Counted from the stretch's first letter, positions 17,150-26,891 are shown. The stretch is DNA of 64,000 bases from Christensenella timonensis (GCF_900087015.1 NZ_FLKP01000002.1:682001-746000), one strand, 5' to 3'. The notes: generated from the letters alone by a model not told the origin. Translations and numbers: made by a program.

Positions 17150-17204
17150 AAATATCAATTTATTCGTAAAAACATGTTCGCGTGAAGCGAAAAAAGGAGG
17201 AAAT

Positions 17205-18374
17205 ATGAAAAAGTCAATTGTTCTGGTATTGGTAGTCCTGATGACGGTATCTATGCTTCTGGCAGGATGCGGAAACGATTCGACAGCGTCGGAAAGCGCG
17301 GCTTCGCAGGAAGCATCAGCTTCGGCGACCGGGGAATCGGCCCCTGCTGCGGACGCATCGGAAGGCGGTACGGGGACGGTCTCCGGCAAGATCGGCATAT
17401 TGATGCCTTCTGTGGTCGTGGCCAGGTGGGCGGACGATGCAAAATCGATGGAAGAGGCTGCAAAAGCCATCGGACTGGAGACAGAAGTACAATTTGCGGA
17501 CGACGCGATCGAAACGCAGGTCATGCAGATTGAGAATATGGTCACAAAGGGGTACAAAGCCCTGATCATATGCCCGGTGAACGCGGAAGCGCTGACGGAG
17601 GTTCTGGGTAAGGCGAAAAAAGCCGGCGTTACGGTCATCTCTTATGACCGCCTGATTCAGGGGACGGAAGATGTGGATTACTATGTGACGTTCGATAACA
17701 TTAAAGTAGGCGAAGTGTGCGGTCAGTACATCGTGGATGCACTCGATCTCGAAACGAACCAAGGGCCGTTCAACCTTGAAATATTCACGGGCGATATTGC
17801 GGACAACAACGCCAAAATGACGTTGGAAGGCGGCATGAACATTTTACAGCCGTATATCGACAACGGCCAGTTGGTGGTAAAGAGCGGACAGACCACGCTG
17901 GAACAAACGGCAACGAAAGGCTGGGCGACGGGGGAAGCGCAGAACCGCATGGACAATATCATGAGTGGGTTTTATACCAGCGATAAGCTGGATGCGATCT
18001 TCAGCACTTACGGCGGCATGAGCCTTGGATGCATCGCCTCGTTGCAGGCTTTGGGATATGGGACGGATGAAAAACCCATGCCTATCATCACAGCACAGGA
18101 CGGCGAGCTGGCGATCGTACAGGCGGTCGCGAACGGAACCTTATCGATGTCGCTGTTCAAAGATACGCGGGCGCTCGCAAAGCAGGCAATCGACCTGACG
18201 GCAGCCTCGCTGAAAGGTGAAACGGTTGAACTGGACGCTTCCAAATTCTACGATAACGGGGCGTTTGAAGTACCGACCGTGCTGCTTGACCCCATCCCGT
18301 TTGACAAGAGCAACCTGGACAAAGTCATGATCGAGGACAGCGGTTATTGGACAAAAGAAGACATCTATGGCTGA
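17205..18374 (+). CDS. multiple-sugar-binding lipoprotein, ChvE type (transporter 2)
   Basis: A 389-residue substrate-binding lipoprotein: lipobox LLAGC (Cys22), an Ala/Ser/Glu-rich linker, then a domain beginning GKIGILMPSVVVARWADDAKSM. The blocks VISYDRLIQGTEDVDYYVTFDNIKVGE and ITAQDGELAIVQAVANGTLSMSLFKDTRALA are characteristic of the ChvE/xylose-binding group, which take up several aldoses. The SD is AAGGAGG. It lies 55 bases after the epimerase gene, so read-through from the island is possible. A strong stem-loop follows the gene. Confidence 0.92.
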   Translation: MKKSIVLVLVVLMTVSMLLAGCGNDSTASESAASQEASASATGESAPAADASEGGTGTVSGKIGILMPSVVVARWADDAKSMEEAAKAIGLETEVQFADDAIETQVMQIENMVTKGYKALIICPVNAEALTEVLGKAKKAGVTVISYDRLIQGTEDVDYYVTFDNIKVGEVCGQYIVDALDLETNQGPFNLEIFTGDIADNNAKMTLEGGMNILQPYIDNGQLVVKSGQTTLEQTATKGWATGEAQNRMDNIMSGFYTSDKLDAIFSTYGGMSLGCIASLQALGYGTDEKPMPIITAQDGELAIVQAVANGTLSMSLFKDTRALAKQAIDLTAASLKGETVELDASKFYDNGAFEVPTVLLDPIPFDKSNLDKVMIEDSGYWTKEDIYG

Positions 18375-18384
18375 CTTTGAACGT

Positions 18385-18420
18385 TATGCAGGTTTGGGCC
18401 GAAAGGCCCAGACCTGCATA
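18385..18420 (+). other. 16-bp stem with GAAA tetraloop after the binding-protein gene
   Basis: TATGCAGGTTTGGGCC (18385-18400), loop GAAA, then GGCCCAGACCTGCATA (18405-18420) with a single G-U pair. No U-tract follows. This fits a processing and stabilising stem of the malE-malF kind, favouring expression of the binding protein over the ATPase and permease. Confidence 0.75.
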
Positions 18421-18476
18421 TATATGGTTATATTGGATGGATTTCCTGTTAAAACAGATGAATTTGGAGAAAAAAT

Positions 18477-19997
18477 ATGTCGGAATATATTTTAGAAATG
18501 CACAATATAACAAAGACGTTCCCGGGTGTAAAAGCGCTCGACAATGTAAATTTGAAAGTGAAAAGAGGCGAGATCCATGCGTTGTGCGGGGAAAACGGCG
18601 CTGGGAAATCTACGCTGATGAATGTCTTGAGCGGCGTCTATCCGTATGGTACGTATACGGGGGATATCACCTACAAAGGAAAGACGGTCCAATTCAAAAA
18701 TATAAAGGACAGCGAAGAGCTCGGCATCGTAATCATCCATCAGGAACTGGCGCTGATCCCCTATTTATCCATTGCGGAAAACATTTTTTTAGGCAATGAG
18801 ATCGCCAAAAGCGGCATCATCAACGGGGATGAGACGATCCTGCGTACACAGGAGCTGCTGAAGGAAGTAGACCTGAATGAGTCGCCGCGTACCCTGATCA
18901 CGAATATCGGGGTGGGAAAGCAGCAACTGACGGAAATCGCCAAAGCGCTGTCCAAAAAAGTGGAACTGCTGATCCTGGATGAACCCACGGCGGCTTTGAA
19001 TGACGAAGAGAGCAACAAGCTTTTGGAGCTGCTGATGGAATTCCGGAAGCGCGGTATTACCTGTGTAATGATCTCGCATAAGCTGAATGAGGTAACAAAG
19101 GTCGCTGATTCCATTACGGTGATCCGGGATGGTGCGACCATCGAAACGATCGACTGTGCCGCAGGGGAGGTTTCGGAAGATCAGATCATCAAAAGCATGG
19201 TCGGGCGGGAGCTGACGGATCGTTTTCCTAGGCGTAACAGCCAGATCGGGAATACGCTTCTGGAAGTAAAGAACTGGACGATGTACCATCCGCTTCACGT
19301 GGAAAGGAAAGTGAGCGATGATATCAATATCAAAGTCAGGAAAGGCGAGGTCGTGGGCATTGCCGGATTGATGGGGGCGGGGCGGACAGAATTCGCGATG
19401 AGCCTCTTTGGACAAAGCTATGGCGCCCATATCACGGGTGATGTTTTTATAGACGGGAGGAAGGTGGACGTTTCGACACCTGAAAAGGCGATCGGGCAGG
19501 GCCTTGCCTATGTCACCGAAGACCGGAAACAATACGGGCTGGTTTTGATCGACAGTATCAAGGACAATATATCCCTTGCATCTTTATCAAAAGTATCCAA
19601 AAAAGGAATCATAGACCAATACCATGAGTATGATATCGCGGAAAACCAGAGGCGATCCCTGAAAATCAAGACCCCCAATGTGATGGAGACCGTGGGCAAC
19701 TTAAGCGGCGGAAACCAGCAAAAAGTGATATTGGGCAAATGGATCTTTTCCGACCCCAAGGTATTGATATTGGATGAACCGACGCGCGGCATCGATGTGG
19801 GCGCAAAGTATGAGGTGTATTCGATCATCAACGCGCTGGCGGAGGCCGGGAAAGGGATCGTGGTGATCTCGTCCGAAATGGCCGAATTGCTTGGGATTTG
19901 CGACAGGCTGTACGTGATGAGCGAAGGCGAGATCAAAGGGGAGCTCAATCGCGGCGAAATGCAGCAGGAAAAGATCATGAAGCTGATCATTCACTAA
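18477..19997 (+). CDS. multiple-sugar ABC transporter ATPase (transporter 2)
   Basis: A 506-residue double-ATPase of the GguA/XylG group. First half: Walker [10 protein letters not shown], altered signature [18 protein letters not shown], Walker [14 protein letters not shown]. Second half: [16 protein letters not shown], signature [14 protein letters not shown], Walker [15 protein letters not shown]. The reading [29 protein letters not shown] is typical. It sits with the ChvE-type binding protein and GguB-type permease in the order binding protein-ATPase-permease. Confidence 0.94.
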   Translation: MSEYILEMHNITKTFPGVKALDNVNLKVKRGEIHALCGENGAGKSTLMNVLSGVYPYGTYTGDITYKGKTVQFKNIKDSEELGIVIIHQELALIPYLSIAENIFLGNEIAKSGIINGDETILRTQELLKEVDLNESPRTLITNIGVGKQQLTEIAKALSKKVELLILDEPTAALNDEESNKLLELLMEFRKRGITCVMISHKLNEVTKVADSITVIRDGATIETIDCAAGEVSEDQIIKSMVGRELTDRFPRRNSQIGNTLLEVKNWTMYHPLHVERKVSDDINIKVRKGEVVGIAGLMGAGRTEFAMSLFGQSYGAHITGDVFIDGRKVDVSTPEKAIGQGLAYVTEDRKQYGLVLIDSIKDNISLASLSKVSKKGIIDQYHEYDIAENQRRSLKIKTPNVMETVGNLSGGNQQKVILGKWIFSDPKVLILDEPTRGIDVGAKYEVYSIINALAEAGKGIVVISSEMAELLGICDRLYVMSEGEIKGELNRGEMQQEKIMKLIIH

Positions 19998-20031
19998 AAA
20001 TATTTCTGAAAAACAGAGCCGGAGGGAAGTC

Positions 20032-21207
20032 ATGGAAGCTATTAAAAAGATGCTAAAGAAAAATACGAGGCAATATGCGATGCTGATTGCTTTGGTGGCG
20101 GTGCTTGTTATTTTTCAAATCGCTACAAACGGGATCATGCTGATGCCGCTCAACATCACCAACCTGATCTTGCAAAATGCGCACATCATTATTTTGGCGA
20201 TCGGCATGCTCTTTGTCATCGTGGGCGGCGATTTCGACTTGTCGGTAGGATCGTTGGCCGGACTGGTCGGCGCGATCGTCGGGATACTCGCCGTTACCAT
20301 GAAAGTAAACCCCATTCTTGCCATTTGTATCGGTCTGGGAGTCGGTGCGCTTGCCGGCATGTGGCAAGGGATGTGGATCGCTTATTTCAGGGTACCGGCT
20401 TTTGTCGTTACGCTGGGCGGCATGATGATCTTCCGCGGGTTGATGCTCCGCCTGCTGGATTCAAAATCGATCGGGCCGTTTCCGGATATGATACAAAAGT
20501 TGAGCTCAGGATTTATCCCGGACGCGTTTCATTTGGAATCGTTGAAGTTGACGACGTTGATTGTCGGGGTATTTTTAGCAGCTTTGTACATAGGGCTGTC
20601 GGCGCATAAGAGGAACAAGCAGCGACGTTTGCAGCTGGGGACGGAATCCATGAGCAAGACGTTGTTCGTGGTGCAGACGGCGCTGATCGCGGTCGTGATC
20701 ATTGGCCTTTGCCTGGTGCTGGCCGCTTACGACGGGATCCCCAATGTACTCATCGTATTGGCCATCTTGCTGGGGATCTATTCCTTTGTGGCGAACCGCT
20801 CGGTATTCGGCAGGCGCGTATACGCATTAGGCGGCAACGAAAGGGCAACGGCGCTGTCCGGGATTAATACGAAAAAAGTAAAATTCATTATTTTTATCAA
20901 CATGGGGGTTTTGGCGGCGGTCGCCGGTATCATCTATGCGGCAAGGCTCAATTATGCGACACCACAGGGCGGCGACGGATTCGAGCTGGACGCCATCGCG
21001 GCCTGCTATATCGGCGGGGCGTCTTCATCCGGAGGTATCGGTACGATCATGGGTGCGTTGATCGGTGCGCTCGTTATGGGTGTGCTGAACAACGGTATGT
21101 CAATCCTGGGATTTGGCGTGGATATCCAGCAGATCATCAAAGGGCTGGTACTGATCTTTGCCGTATTGTTCGATGTGATGACAAAGTCCAAGGTAGCGAC
21201 TGCATAA
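20032..21207 (+). CDS. multiple-sugar ABC transporter permease (transporter 2)
   Basis: A 391-residue polytopic permease of the GguB/XylH type, longer than RbsC because of an inserted hydrophilic and transmembrane stretch in the middle (about residues 180-235, SAHKRNKQRRLQLGTESMSK). Hallmarks are FVIVGGDFDLSVGSLAGLVGAI, YALGGNERATALSGINTKKV and IAACYIGGASSSGGIGTIMGALIGALVMG. The SD is GGAGGGAAG. It is the last gene before the terminator at 21269. Confidence 0.94.
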   Translation: MEAIKKMLKKNTRQYAMLIALVAVLVIFQIATNGIMLMPLNITNLILQNAHIIILAIGMLFVIVGGDFDLSVGSLAGLVGAIVGILAVTMKVNPILAICIGLGVGALAGMWQGMWIAYFRVPAFVVTLGGMMIFRGLMLRLLDSKSIGPFPDMIQKLSSGFIPDAFHLESLKLTTLIVGVFLAALYIGLSAHKRNKQRRLQLGTESMSKTLFVVQTALIAVVIIGLCLVLAAYDGIPNVLIVLAILLGIYSFVANRSVFGRRVYALGGNERATALSGINTKKVKFIIFINMGVLAAVAGIIYAARLNYATPQGGDGFELDAIAACYIGGASSSGGIGTIMGALIGALVMGVLNNGMSILGFGVDIQQIIKGLVLIFAVLFDVMTKSKVATA

Positions 21208-21268
21208 CATTGGCCAGGTGCAAGGAGAGCCCGATAGTATCCGGTTCCTGAATAGTCCGTCAAAGCAG

Positions 21269-21305
21269 ACAGGTTTGTACTCGTTGAGTGCAGGCCTGTT
21301 TTTTG
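21269..21305 (+). terminator. intrinsic terminator after transporter 2
   Basis: ACAGGTTTGTACTC pairs with GAGTGCAGGCCTGT (three G-U pairs, loop GTT), followed by six T. It separates transporter 2 from the kinase operon. Confidence 0.85.
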
Positions 21306-21391
21306 TATTGGCAGGAAACAGGTTACTGGTTTTGTGAAACGGTGCAAAAAAGTGTAATGAAACAAAGCAAATGAAGCACATTTTAGAAAAA

Positions 21392-21419
21392 TTGCAATAT
21401 TAAAAAAGCCCGCTAAAAT
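21392..21419 (+). promoter_or_regulatory. candidate promoter of the FGGY kinase operon
   Basis: TTGCAA (21392-21397) and TAAAAT (21414-21419) are spaced by 16 bases. The palindrome TATTGTACAATA at 21437-21448 lies just after the expected start site. Confidence 0.45.
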
Positions 21420-21436
21420 AGCAAATAACAGGGCGG

Positions 21437-21448
21437 TATTGTACAATA
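21437..21448. promoter_or_regulatory. perfect palindrome, candidate operator
   Basis: TATTGTACAATA lies immediately downstream of a candidate promoter. The half-site TATTGT recurs as an inverted pair around the promoter at 31361, so both may answer to the SorC-type regulator encoded at 30342. Confidence 0.4.
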
Positions 21449-21645
21449 TCCTTATACACGCTTGAATTTCCATAACAAATTATCAAAAAAGAAATCTGGT
21501 TTTTGCACATTTGAGCAGCGTTGTTCAAAAGGTGGTTTTTTTTGAAAAAATTGCATGGTAGTATGATAAAAACACCATAGAACAAAACATTATTTTTCAG
21601 ATCGGACAATTTACGCGTAATCAATTGAATACAAGGAGAAATGAG

Positions 21646-23193
21646 ATGCCCAAAAAATATGTGATCGGCGTAGATCTGGGGACGACAACGATCAAAGCGG
21701 TTTTTTTGGATACACGCAGCAACAGGATCGTTTCCACGCAGACGGAGGAGATCGTTCCGGCTAAGACCGAAAATGCGGAAGCCATAGAATATGACCCGAA
21801 GGATTGGCTGGCATATACGAAGCGGATATTGGCCCGCGGCTTTGAAGCAGGGATCGACCCGCGCGAGGTGGCGGGAATCTGCTTTGGCGGATGGACGGTG
21901 ATGTCTTTTCTGGTAAAAGAGGATGGAACGCCCGTGACCGATGCGGTGCACTACAACGACATGCGGCACTTGGAGCTTCTTAACGAAGCGGACAAGCGGT
22001 ACGGCAAACTGGCGGTGGAACGCAACGGAAACTATATCGGCATGTACAGCGCCTCGGTAAAGCAGTATTGGTGGAAAATAAAACGACCGGAAGTATTTGA
22101 AACGGCGGATTATGTGGCGACGGAGGTAAGCTATATGAACTTTATGCTTACGGGCCGGTGGGCGTTCAGCCGTGTGGAGGCAGGCTTTTACAGCCAATAC
22201 AATGCCTATACGCGGGAATGGGACGAGGAGATCATTGCTGCGATGGGGTTTGACAGGTCGATGTTTCCAAGGCTGGTGGACGCCTGGGAAGTAGTGGGCG
22301 AGGTGACGCAGGAAGGAGCGGCTTTAAGCGGCCTTGCGCCGGGAACCCTTGTCTTTGGCGGTGTGGACGACGCTTCCCCTGTGGCGCTTGCGACAGGCGC
22401 TTTCCAAAAGGGACAGGGATTTGTTTCGACAGGGTCGGCGGCCAATATCGCGGCAAACACGCAAGGGCCGGTTTCCCATCCGACGGCGATCACCTACCCG
22501 CACTGCGTCCCGGGGCTCACCATGACGATCACGGTCATGTCGTCGACGGGACTTAGCTATAAATGGATGCGCAATACCTTTGGGCAGTTGGAAGCGCAAA
22601 TGGCGCAAATGATGGGTACGGACGCATACGATTACCTGAACGGGCAGGCGAAAAAGGCGAAGCCGGGTGCAAACGGAGTCTTGTTCCTGCCGTATCTGGA
22701 CGGCGATTACACGCCCAACAACGATCCCGATGCGCGCGGGGTATTCCTCGGCATGGGAACGGATACGACCAAGGGAGATATGCTGCGCGCATCGCTCGAG
22801 GGGGTCGCGTTTTCCATGCGCGACAACATGGCGCTTATTCGTGAGATGGGCGGGGAGATCGACAAGATGGTGCTGACGGGCGGGATCGCCAGAAGCCCGC
22901 TGTGGCTGCAGATCATCGCGGATATCACGGGCTGTCCGGTATCCCTGCCCGAGGAAACGGAGGGTGCGCCTTTTGGCAGCGCCATCATCGCAGCGGTAGG
23001 CGCAGGGCTTTACCGGGATTTTGAACAGGGGGTTGAGCGGGCAGTGAGAATCAGGCGGGATGCGTTCATGCCTGATGAAAAGAACCGCATGCTCTATGAG
23101 GAATTGTACCAGGTGTACAAAAGTTTATATCCGGGTTTGAAAGGGGCGTTTGCCCGGATCGCGGATATAAAGGAAAAATATAATCAGGAGTAA
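21646..23193 (+). CDS. FGGY-family carbohydrate kinase
   Basis: A 515-residue sugar kinase. The N-terminal phosphate loop is IGVDLGTTTIKAVFLD; other blocks are GICFGGWTVMSFLVKEDG, GGVDDASPVALATGA, GQGFVSTGSAANIAA and, for adenosine binding, MVLTGGIARSPLWLQIIADITG with APFGSAIIAAVGAG. It phosphorylates a sugar or sugar alcohol with ATP; the group covers xylulose, ribulose, L-fuculose and erythritol kinases, and sequence alone does not decide. It heads an operon with a CUT2 transporter, so its substrate is probably the imported sugar or its ketose. ATG 21646 lies 9 bases after AAGGAG. Confidence 0.9.
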   Translation: MPKKYVIGVDLGTTTIKAVFLDTRSNRIVSTQTEEIVPAKTENAEAIEYDPKDWLAYTKRILARGFEAGIDPREVAGICFGGWTVMSFLVKEDGTPVTDAVHYNDMRHLELLNEADKRYGKLAVERNGNYIGMYSASVKQYWWKIKRPEVFETADYVATEVSYMNFMLTGRWAFSRVEAGFYSQYNAYTREWDEEIIAAMGFDRSMFPRLVDAWEVVGEVTQEGAALSGLAPGTLVFGGVDDASPVALATGAFQKGQGFVSTGSAANIAANTQGPVSHPTAITYPHCVPGLTMTITVMSSTGLSYKWMRNTFGQLEAQMAQMMGTDAYDYLNGQAKKAKPGANGVLFLPYLDGDYTPNNDPDARGVFLGMGTDTTKGDMLRASLEGVAFSMRDNMALIREMGGEIDKMVLTGGIARSPLWLQIIADITGCPVSLPEETEGAPFGSAIIAAVGAGLYRDFEQGVERAVRIRRDAFMPDEKNRMLYEELYQVYKSLYPGLKGAFARIADIKEKYNQE

Positions 23194-23205
23194 GAGGAGG
23201 AAAAA

Positions 23206-24255
23206 ATGAAAAAATTATCGATGGTTTTGGCAGTGGTGCTGGTAGCGGTATTGATGTTTACGGCGTGCACACCGGTGGATCAGCCGGCACAGAGCGCGTC
23301 TGCACAGGCGACGCAGGAAGATGCGCCGGCGGATGAAAGCGCTGCTGCGGACGAATCGGCCGCGCCGGTTGCGGCAGGAGAATTCAAAAAGCTCGGGCTG
23401 GTACACAATATGCAATCGTGGCAGATGTATCAGGTCATGGAAAAAGCGATCAAGGCAAAATGCGACGCGGCAGGCGTGGAGCTGGTGGTCGCGGATGCAA
23501 ACGGCGATGCCAACAAGCAGCTGCAGTTGATCGAAACGATGATGAACTCCGGCGTGAACGGTATCATCGTGGTCACGGTCGACGGCCCGACACTGGAAGA
23601 TGTTGCGAAGCGTTGTACGGAAAACGGCGTGGCGCTGGTGTCGATGTACATCGAACTGGAAAACGCAACGGCGAACGTATTGGTGGATGAATACGAGTAC
23701 GGCTATGCGATCGGAAAACTGGGCGCGCAGTATATGGCGGAGAATTTCCCGGATGAGGAACTGGAGGTAGCGCTACTGAGGATACACGATTACCTGCCGG
23801 GCATCGAACGCGGACGCGGTATGGAAGATGCGGTCAAGGAATACTATCCCACGGCAACGATCGTAAACGACCAGAACTCTGTCGACGTAGAATCGGCGAT
23901 GAAGATGACGGAAGCGATTTTGGCAGGCAATCCGAACACAAGGATGTTCCTGGCGGATTCTGACGATACGGGTGCGATCGGCGCTTATGAGGTGCTGAAA
24001 GCAAAAGTGAAGCCCGAAGACCAGGCGAAATACTGTGTGGTTGGCGCGGACGGCGTACCGCAGGCGTTTGGATATATCCTGGAGGACGGGATGTACCGCG
24101 GTACGGTTGCGCTCGATAACCAAGAGATCGGCAATACGGCATTCCAGATCTGTGCGGATGCACTTGCCGGAAAAGATTTCGAGAAGGTACAATATTGCGC
24201 TTTTGAAGAAGTGACAAAAGAAAACGCGGCAGAGTACCTGAAACAGTACGAATAG
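23206..24255 (+). CDS. sugar-binding lipoprotein (transporter 3)
   Basis: A 349-residue RbsB-like lipoprotein: lipobox FTAC (Cys21), then a long Ala/Ser/Glu/Asp-rich linker to about residue 60. The binding domain starts FKKLGLVHNMQSWQMYQVMEKAIK and holds MMNSGVNGIIVVTVDGPTLEDVAKRC, FLADSDDTGAIGAYEVLKA and VVGADGVPQAFGYILEDGMYRGTVALDN. It starts 12 bases after the kinase stop with GAGGAGG as SD. A GC-rich stem-loop follows it. Confidence 0.92.
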   Translation: MKKLSMVLAVVLVAVLMFTACTPVDQPAQSASAQATQEDAPADESAAADESAAPVAAGEFKKLGLVHNMQSWQMYQVMEKAIKAKCDAAGVELVVADANGDANKQLQLIETMMNSGVNGIIVVTVDGPTLEDVAKRCTENGVALVSMYIELENATANVLVDEYEYGYAIGKLGAQYMAENFPDEELEVALLRIHDYLPGIERGRGMEDAVKEYYPTATIVNDQNSVDVESAMKMTEAILAGNPNTRMFLADSDDTGAIGAYEVLKAKVKPEDQAKYCVVGADGVPQAFGYILEDGMYRGTVALDNQEIGNTAFQICADALAGKDFEKVQYCAFEEVTKENAAEYLKQYE

Positions 24256-24270
24256 GATATTGTCCCATGC

Positions 24271-24296
24271 GGGGAGGGAATAACGGCTCCCTCCCC
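24271..24296 (+). other. 9-bp GC-rich stem-loop after the binding-protein gene
   Basis: GGGGAGGGA pairs perfectly with TCCCTCCCC around an 8-base loop. No U-tract follows. It occupies the same place as the stems after the other two binding-protein genes. Confidence 0.65.
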
Positions 24297-24368
24297 ATGC
24301 ATGGAATTCGTGTATTGGACTTGCGGGCAATTACATAACCATATTGCCGGAAAGGGCCGGAGGCAACT

Positions 24369-25862
24369 ATGCAGGATAATATATTGGAAATGAAAGGGAT
24401 CACCAAGCTGTACCCCGGGGTGGTCGCGCTGGAGGAAGTGGACTTCACCCTCAAAAAAGGCGAGGTACACGCGTTGATCGGCGAGAACGGCGCAGGCAAA
24501 TCGACGCTGATTAAAATACTGGCGGGCGCTGTCAAACGGGACGGCGGGTCGATCGTATTTGACGGGCAGGAATATAAAAATTATACGCCCCATGAGGCCA
24601 TGGATATGGGCATCAGCGTTATTTACCAGGAATTCAACCTGGTGCCCATGATGTCGATCGAGGAAAATTTATTTTTTGGGAAAGAGGTTAAAAAGGGGAT
24701 CTTTTCCGACAAGGCAGAGATGGTCAAGCGTTCCAAAGAAATATTCAAGCAACTGAATATGGATGTCGATCCCGCGACGCCGGTCAGGGAATTAAGCGTC
24801 GCATACCAACAACTGACGGAGATCGCAAAGGCAATTTTAAACAAAGCAAAAATCATTGTGATGGACGAACCGTCCGCAACGCTTACAAACCGTGAGCTGA
24901 AAGCGCTATTTGAACTGATCAGGAGACTGAAGAAGGAAGGCACGGCAATCGTTTACATTTCCCATAGATTGGAAGAGATTTTTGAGATCGCGGACACGGT
25001 GACGGTTTTCAGGGATGGGCAATACATCGACACCAAGCCGGTCAGCGAGATGAACAAGGAAATGCTGATCCGCATGATGGTCGGGCGTGAGCTGACGGGG
25101 ACATATCCGTGCAACCATACTGTTTACGACGATGTTGTGATGGAGGTAAAAGACCTTTACAACGAGCATGTGAAGGGCGCGAGTTTTTCGCTGCGAAAAG
25201 GAGAGATCCTGGGGATCACCGGGCTTGTGGGCGCGGGACGCACAGAGCTTGTGCGCATGATATTCGGTGCGGACAGCTACCTCGGCGATATCTATATCAA
25301 AGGGAAAAAAGCGAAAATCAAATCGCCTACGGACGCGATCCGTTATGGGATATCCCTGCTGCCGGAAGACCGGAAATCGCAGGGGCTGCTGCTCAATATG
25401 GGCATTGACTTCAACCTTTCGATGATCGTATTAAAATCACTTGCCAAAAATGGTTTTATTTCCAGCGATGAGGAAAAAAAGATCGTCGGCGAATATATCA
25501 AAATGATCTCCATCAAAACGCCTTCAAGCAAGCAGCTTGTGCGCAACTTGTCAGGCGGCAACCAACAAAAGGTGGTGCTTGCCAAATGGATGGCGGCAAA
25601 GTCGGATATCATCATTATCGACGAACCGACGCGCGGCATAGACGTAGGGGCAAAGTCGGAGATATATGAACTGATGGACAGGCTGGCCGCGCAGGGGAAA
25701 AGCATTATTATGATCAGCTCGGAGCTGCCTGAATTGATCGGTATGAGCGACCGGGCCATCGTCATGCACGAAGGGGAGATCGTGGGCGAGGTCGCGCGCA
25801 CGGAACTTAATCAGGAAAGGCTTTTGACTATGGCATCATCAAAAAAAGGAGAACTGGCATGA
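24369..25862 (+). CDS. CUT2 sugar ABC transporter ATPase (transporter 3)
   Basis: A 497-residue double-ATPase: Walker [10 protein letters not shown], first signature altered to [14 protein letters not shown], Walker B IIVMDEPSATLTN; second half [30 protein letters not shown] and [14 protein letters not shown]. RbsA type. The stop codon overlaps the permease start as ATGA, so the two are translationally coupled. It energises import of the sugar presumably phosphorylated by the FGGY kinase. Confidence 0.94.
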   Translation: MQDNILEMKGITKLYPGVVALEEVDFTLKKGEVHALIGENGAGKSTLIKILAGAVKRDGGSIVFDGQEYKNYTPHEAMDMGISVIYQEFNLVPMMSIEENLFFGKEVKKGIFSDKAEMVKRSKEIFKQLNMDVDPATPVRELSVAYQQLTEIAKAILNKAKIIVMDEPSATLTNRELKALFELIRRLKKEGTAIVYISHRLEEIFEIADTVTVFRDGQYIDTKPVSEMNKEMLIRMMVGRELTGTYPCNHTVYDDVVMEVKDLYNEHVKGASFSLRKGEILGITGLVGAGRTELVRMIFGADSYLGDIYIKGKKAKIKSPTDAIRYGISLLPEDRKSQGLLLNMGIDFNLSMIVLKSLAKNGFISSDEEKKIVGEYIKMISIKTPSSKQLVRNLSGGNQQKVVLAKWMAAKSDIIIIDEPTRGIDVGAKSEIYELMDRLAAQGKSIIMISSELPELIGMSDRAIVMHEGEIVGEVARTELNQERLLTMASSKKGELA

Positions 25863-26881
25863 AGAGTAAGTTATCGGCAGGGGAATTTTTCAAAAAGTTT
25901 GGTATCGTGATCGTGCTTGTGGCGTTATTCATCGTATTTGCGCTGTTGAATCCGCTTTTTATGGATCCGGGCAATATCATGGAGCTGCTGAAGCAAGTGG
26001 CGTTCATGGGTATTATCGCGGTGGGCATGACGTTTTGTATGCTTACGGGAGGGATCGACCTTTCAGTGGGCTCTAATATGGCGCTTGCTATCGTAGTGGC
26101 AGCGCTCGTAATGGCGCAGGTACCGTTTAATACGCAGGAGGCGAACGCGATCCTCGGTTCGTTGGTAGGGATCGGCGCTGCGACAGCGATAGGATTTGCA
26201 AACGGCTTCTTCGTAAATGAGATCAAAATACCGCCGCTTATCGTTACGCTGGCGATGATGCAGATCGTACGCGGCCTTGTATATATCTTTACGGGGGCGG
26301 TTCCGGTATATGAGAACATACCGGAGGTATTCAGCTTTGTGGGACAGGGCAGCGTTGGCCCGGTTCCGTTCCCGGTCATCGTGATGGGCGCGGTATTCGT
26401 GATCGGCGGCATTATCTTACACAAAACGGTCTATGGACGGCACGTCTATTGCGTGGGCGGCAATGAAGAGGTCGCGCGCCTTTCTGGCATCCATGTGAAA
26501 AAAGTAAAGTATTCCGTGTATATGATCAGCGGATTGCTTACGGGCGTCGCTGGGATCCTGCTGTTCTCGCGCATGAATTCCGGCCAGCCGCGCGCGGGTC
26601 TCGGTTACGAATTTGAAGTGGTGACGGCTTGCGTATTGGGAGGCATCTCCATGGCGGGCGGCTCCGGGAAGCTATGGGGCGTGTTCTTTGGCGTGGTTAT
26701 CATGGGGGTTCTTTCGTATGGATTGGTGTCCGTCGGGCTCAATGAGTTCTGGCAGATGTTCATCAAGGGCGTAGTGCTGCTGGTCGCCGTCGGTATCGAT
26801 TCGATGTCGCAGGCCAAGCAGCAGAACTTAGTGGAGCTGCGCCGCGAGGAAGAGGAACGCAAAAAGGAAGCGGCGGCGTAA
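25859..26881 (+). CDS. CUT2 sugar ABC transporter permease (transporter 3)
   Basis: A 340-residue RbsC-like permease with multiple membrane segments and hallmarks CMLTGGIDLSVGSNMALAIV, YCVGGNEEVARLSGIHVKKVKY and GGISMAGGSGKLWGVFFGVVIMGVL. The C-terminus carries a charged cytoplasmic tail (ELRREEEERKKEAAA), longer than usual. It overlaps the ATPase gene by 4 bases and is followed after 10 bases by lpdA. Confidence 0.94.
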   Translation: MKSKLSAGEFFKKFGIVIVLVALFIVFALLNPLFMDPGNIMELLKQVAFMGIIAVGMTFCMLTGGIDLSVGSNMALAIVVAALVMAQVPFNTQEANAILGSLVGIGAATAIGFANGFFVNEIKIPPLIVTLAMMQIVRGLVYIFTGAVPVYENIPEVFSFVGQGSVGPVPFPVIVMGAVFVIGGIILHKTVYGRHVYCVGGNEEVARLSGIHVKKVKYSVYMISGLLTGVAGILLFSRMNSGQPRAGLGYEFEVVTACVLGGISMAGGSGKLWGVFFGVVIMGVLSYGLVSVGLNEFWQMFIKGVVLLVAVGIDSMSQAKQQNLVELRREEEERKKEAAA

Positions 26882-26891
26882 AGGAGAGAGT

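Larger units (their letters stand above)
21208..21645 (+). other. 438-base intergenic region before the kinase operon
   Basis: No gene was found. It contains the terminator at 21269, a promoter candidate at 21392, a perfect 12-base palindrome (21437-21448) and an imperfect 20-base palindrome TTTGAGCA-N4-TGTTCAAA (21510-21529). The last two are operator candidates for the FGGY kinase operon. Confidence 0.5.

Noticed and set aside
17167-17180. AAACATGTTC near the binding-protein gene of transporter 2 as a fourth LacI-type operator
   Set aside because: Only the inner eight bases fit and the outer positions fail; such a short match is expected by chance.
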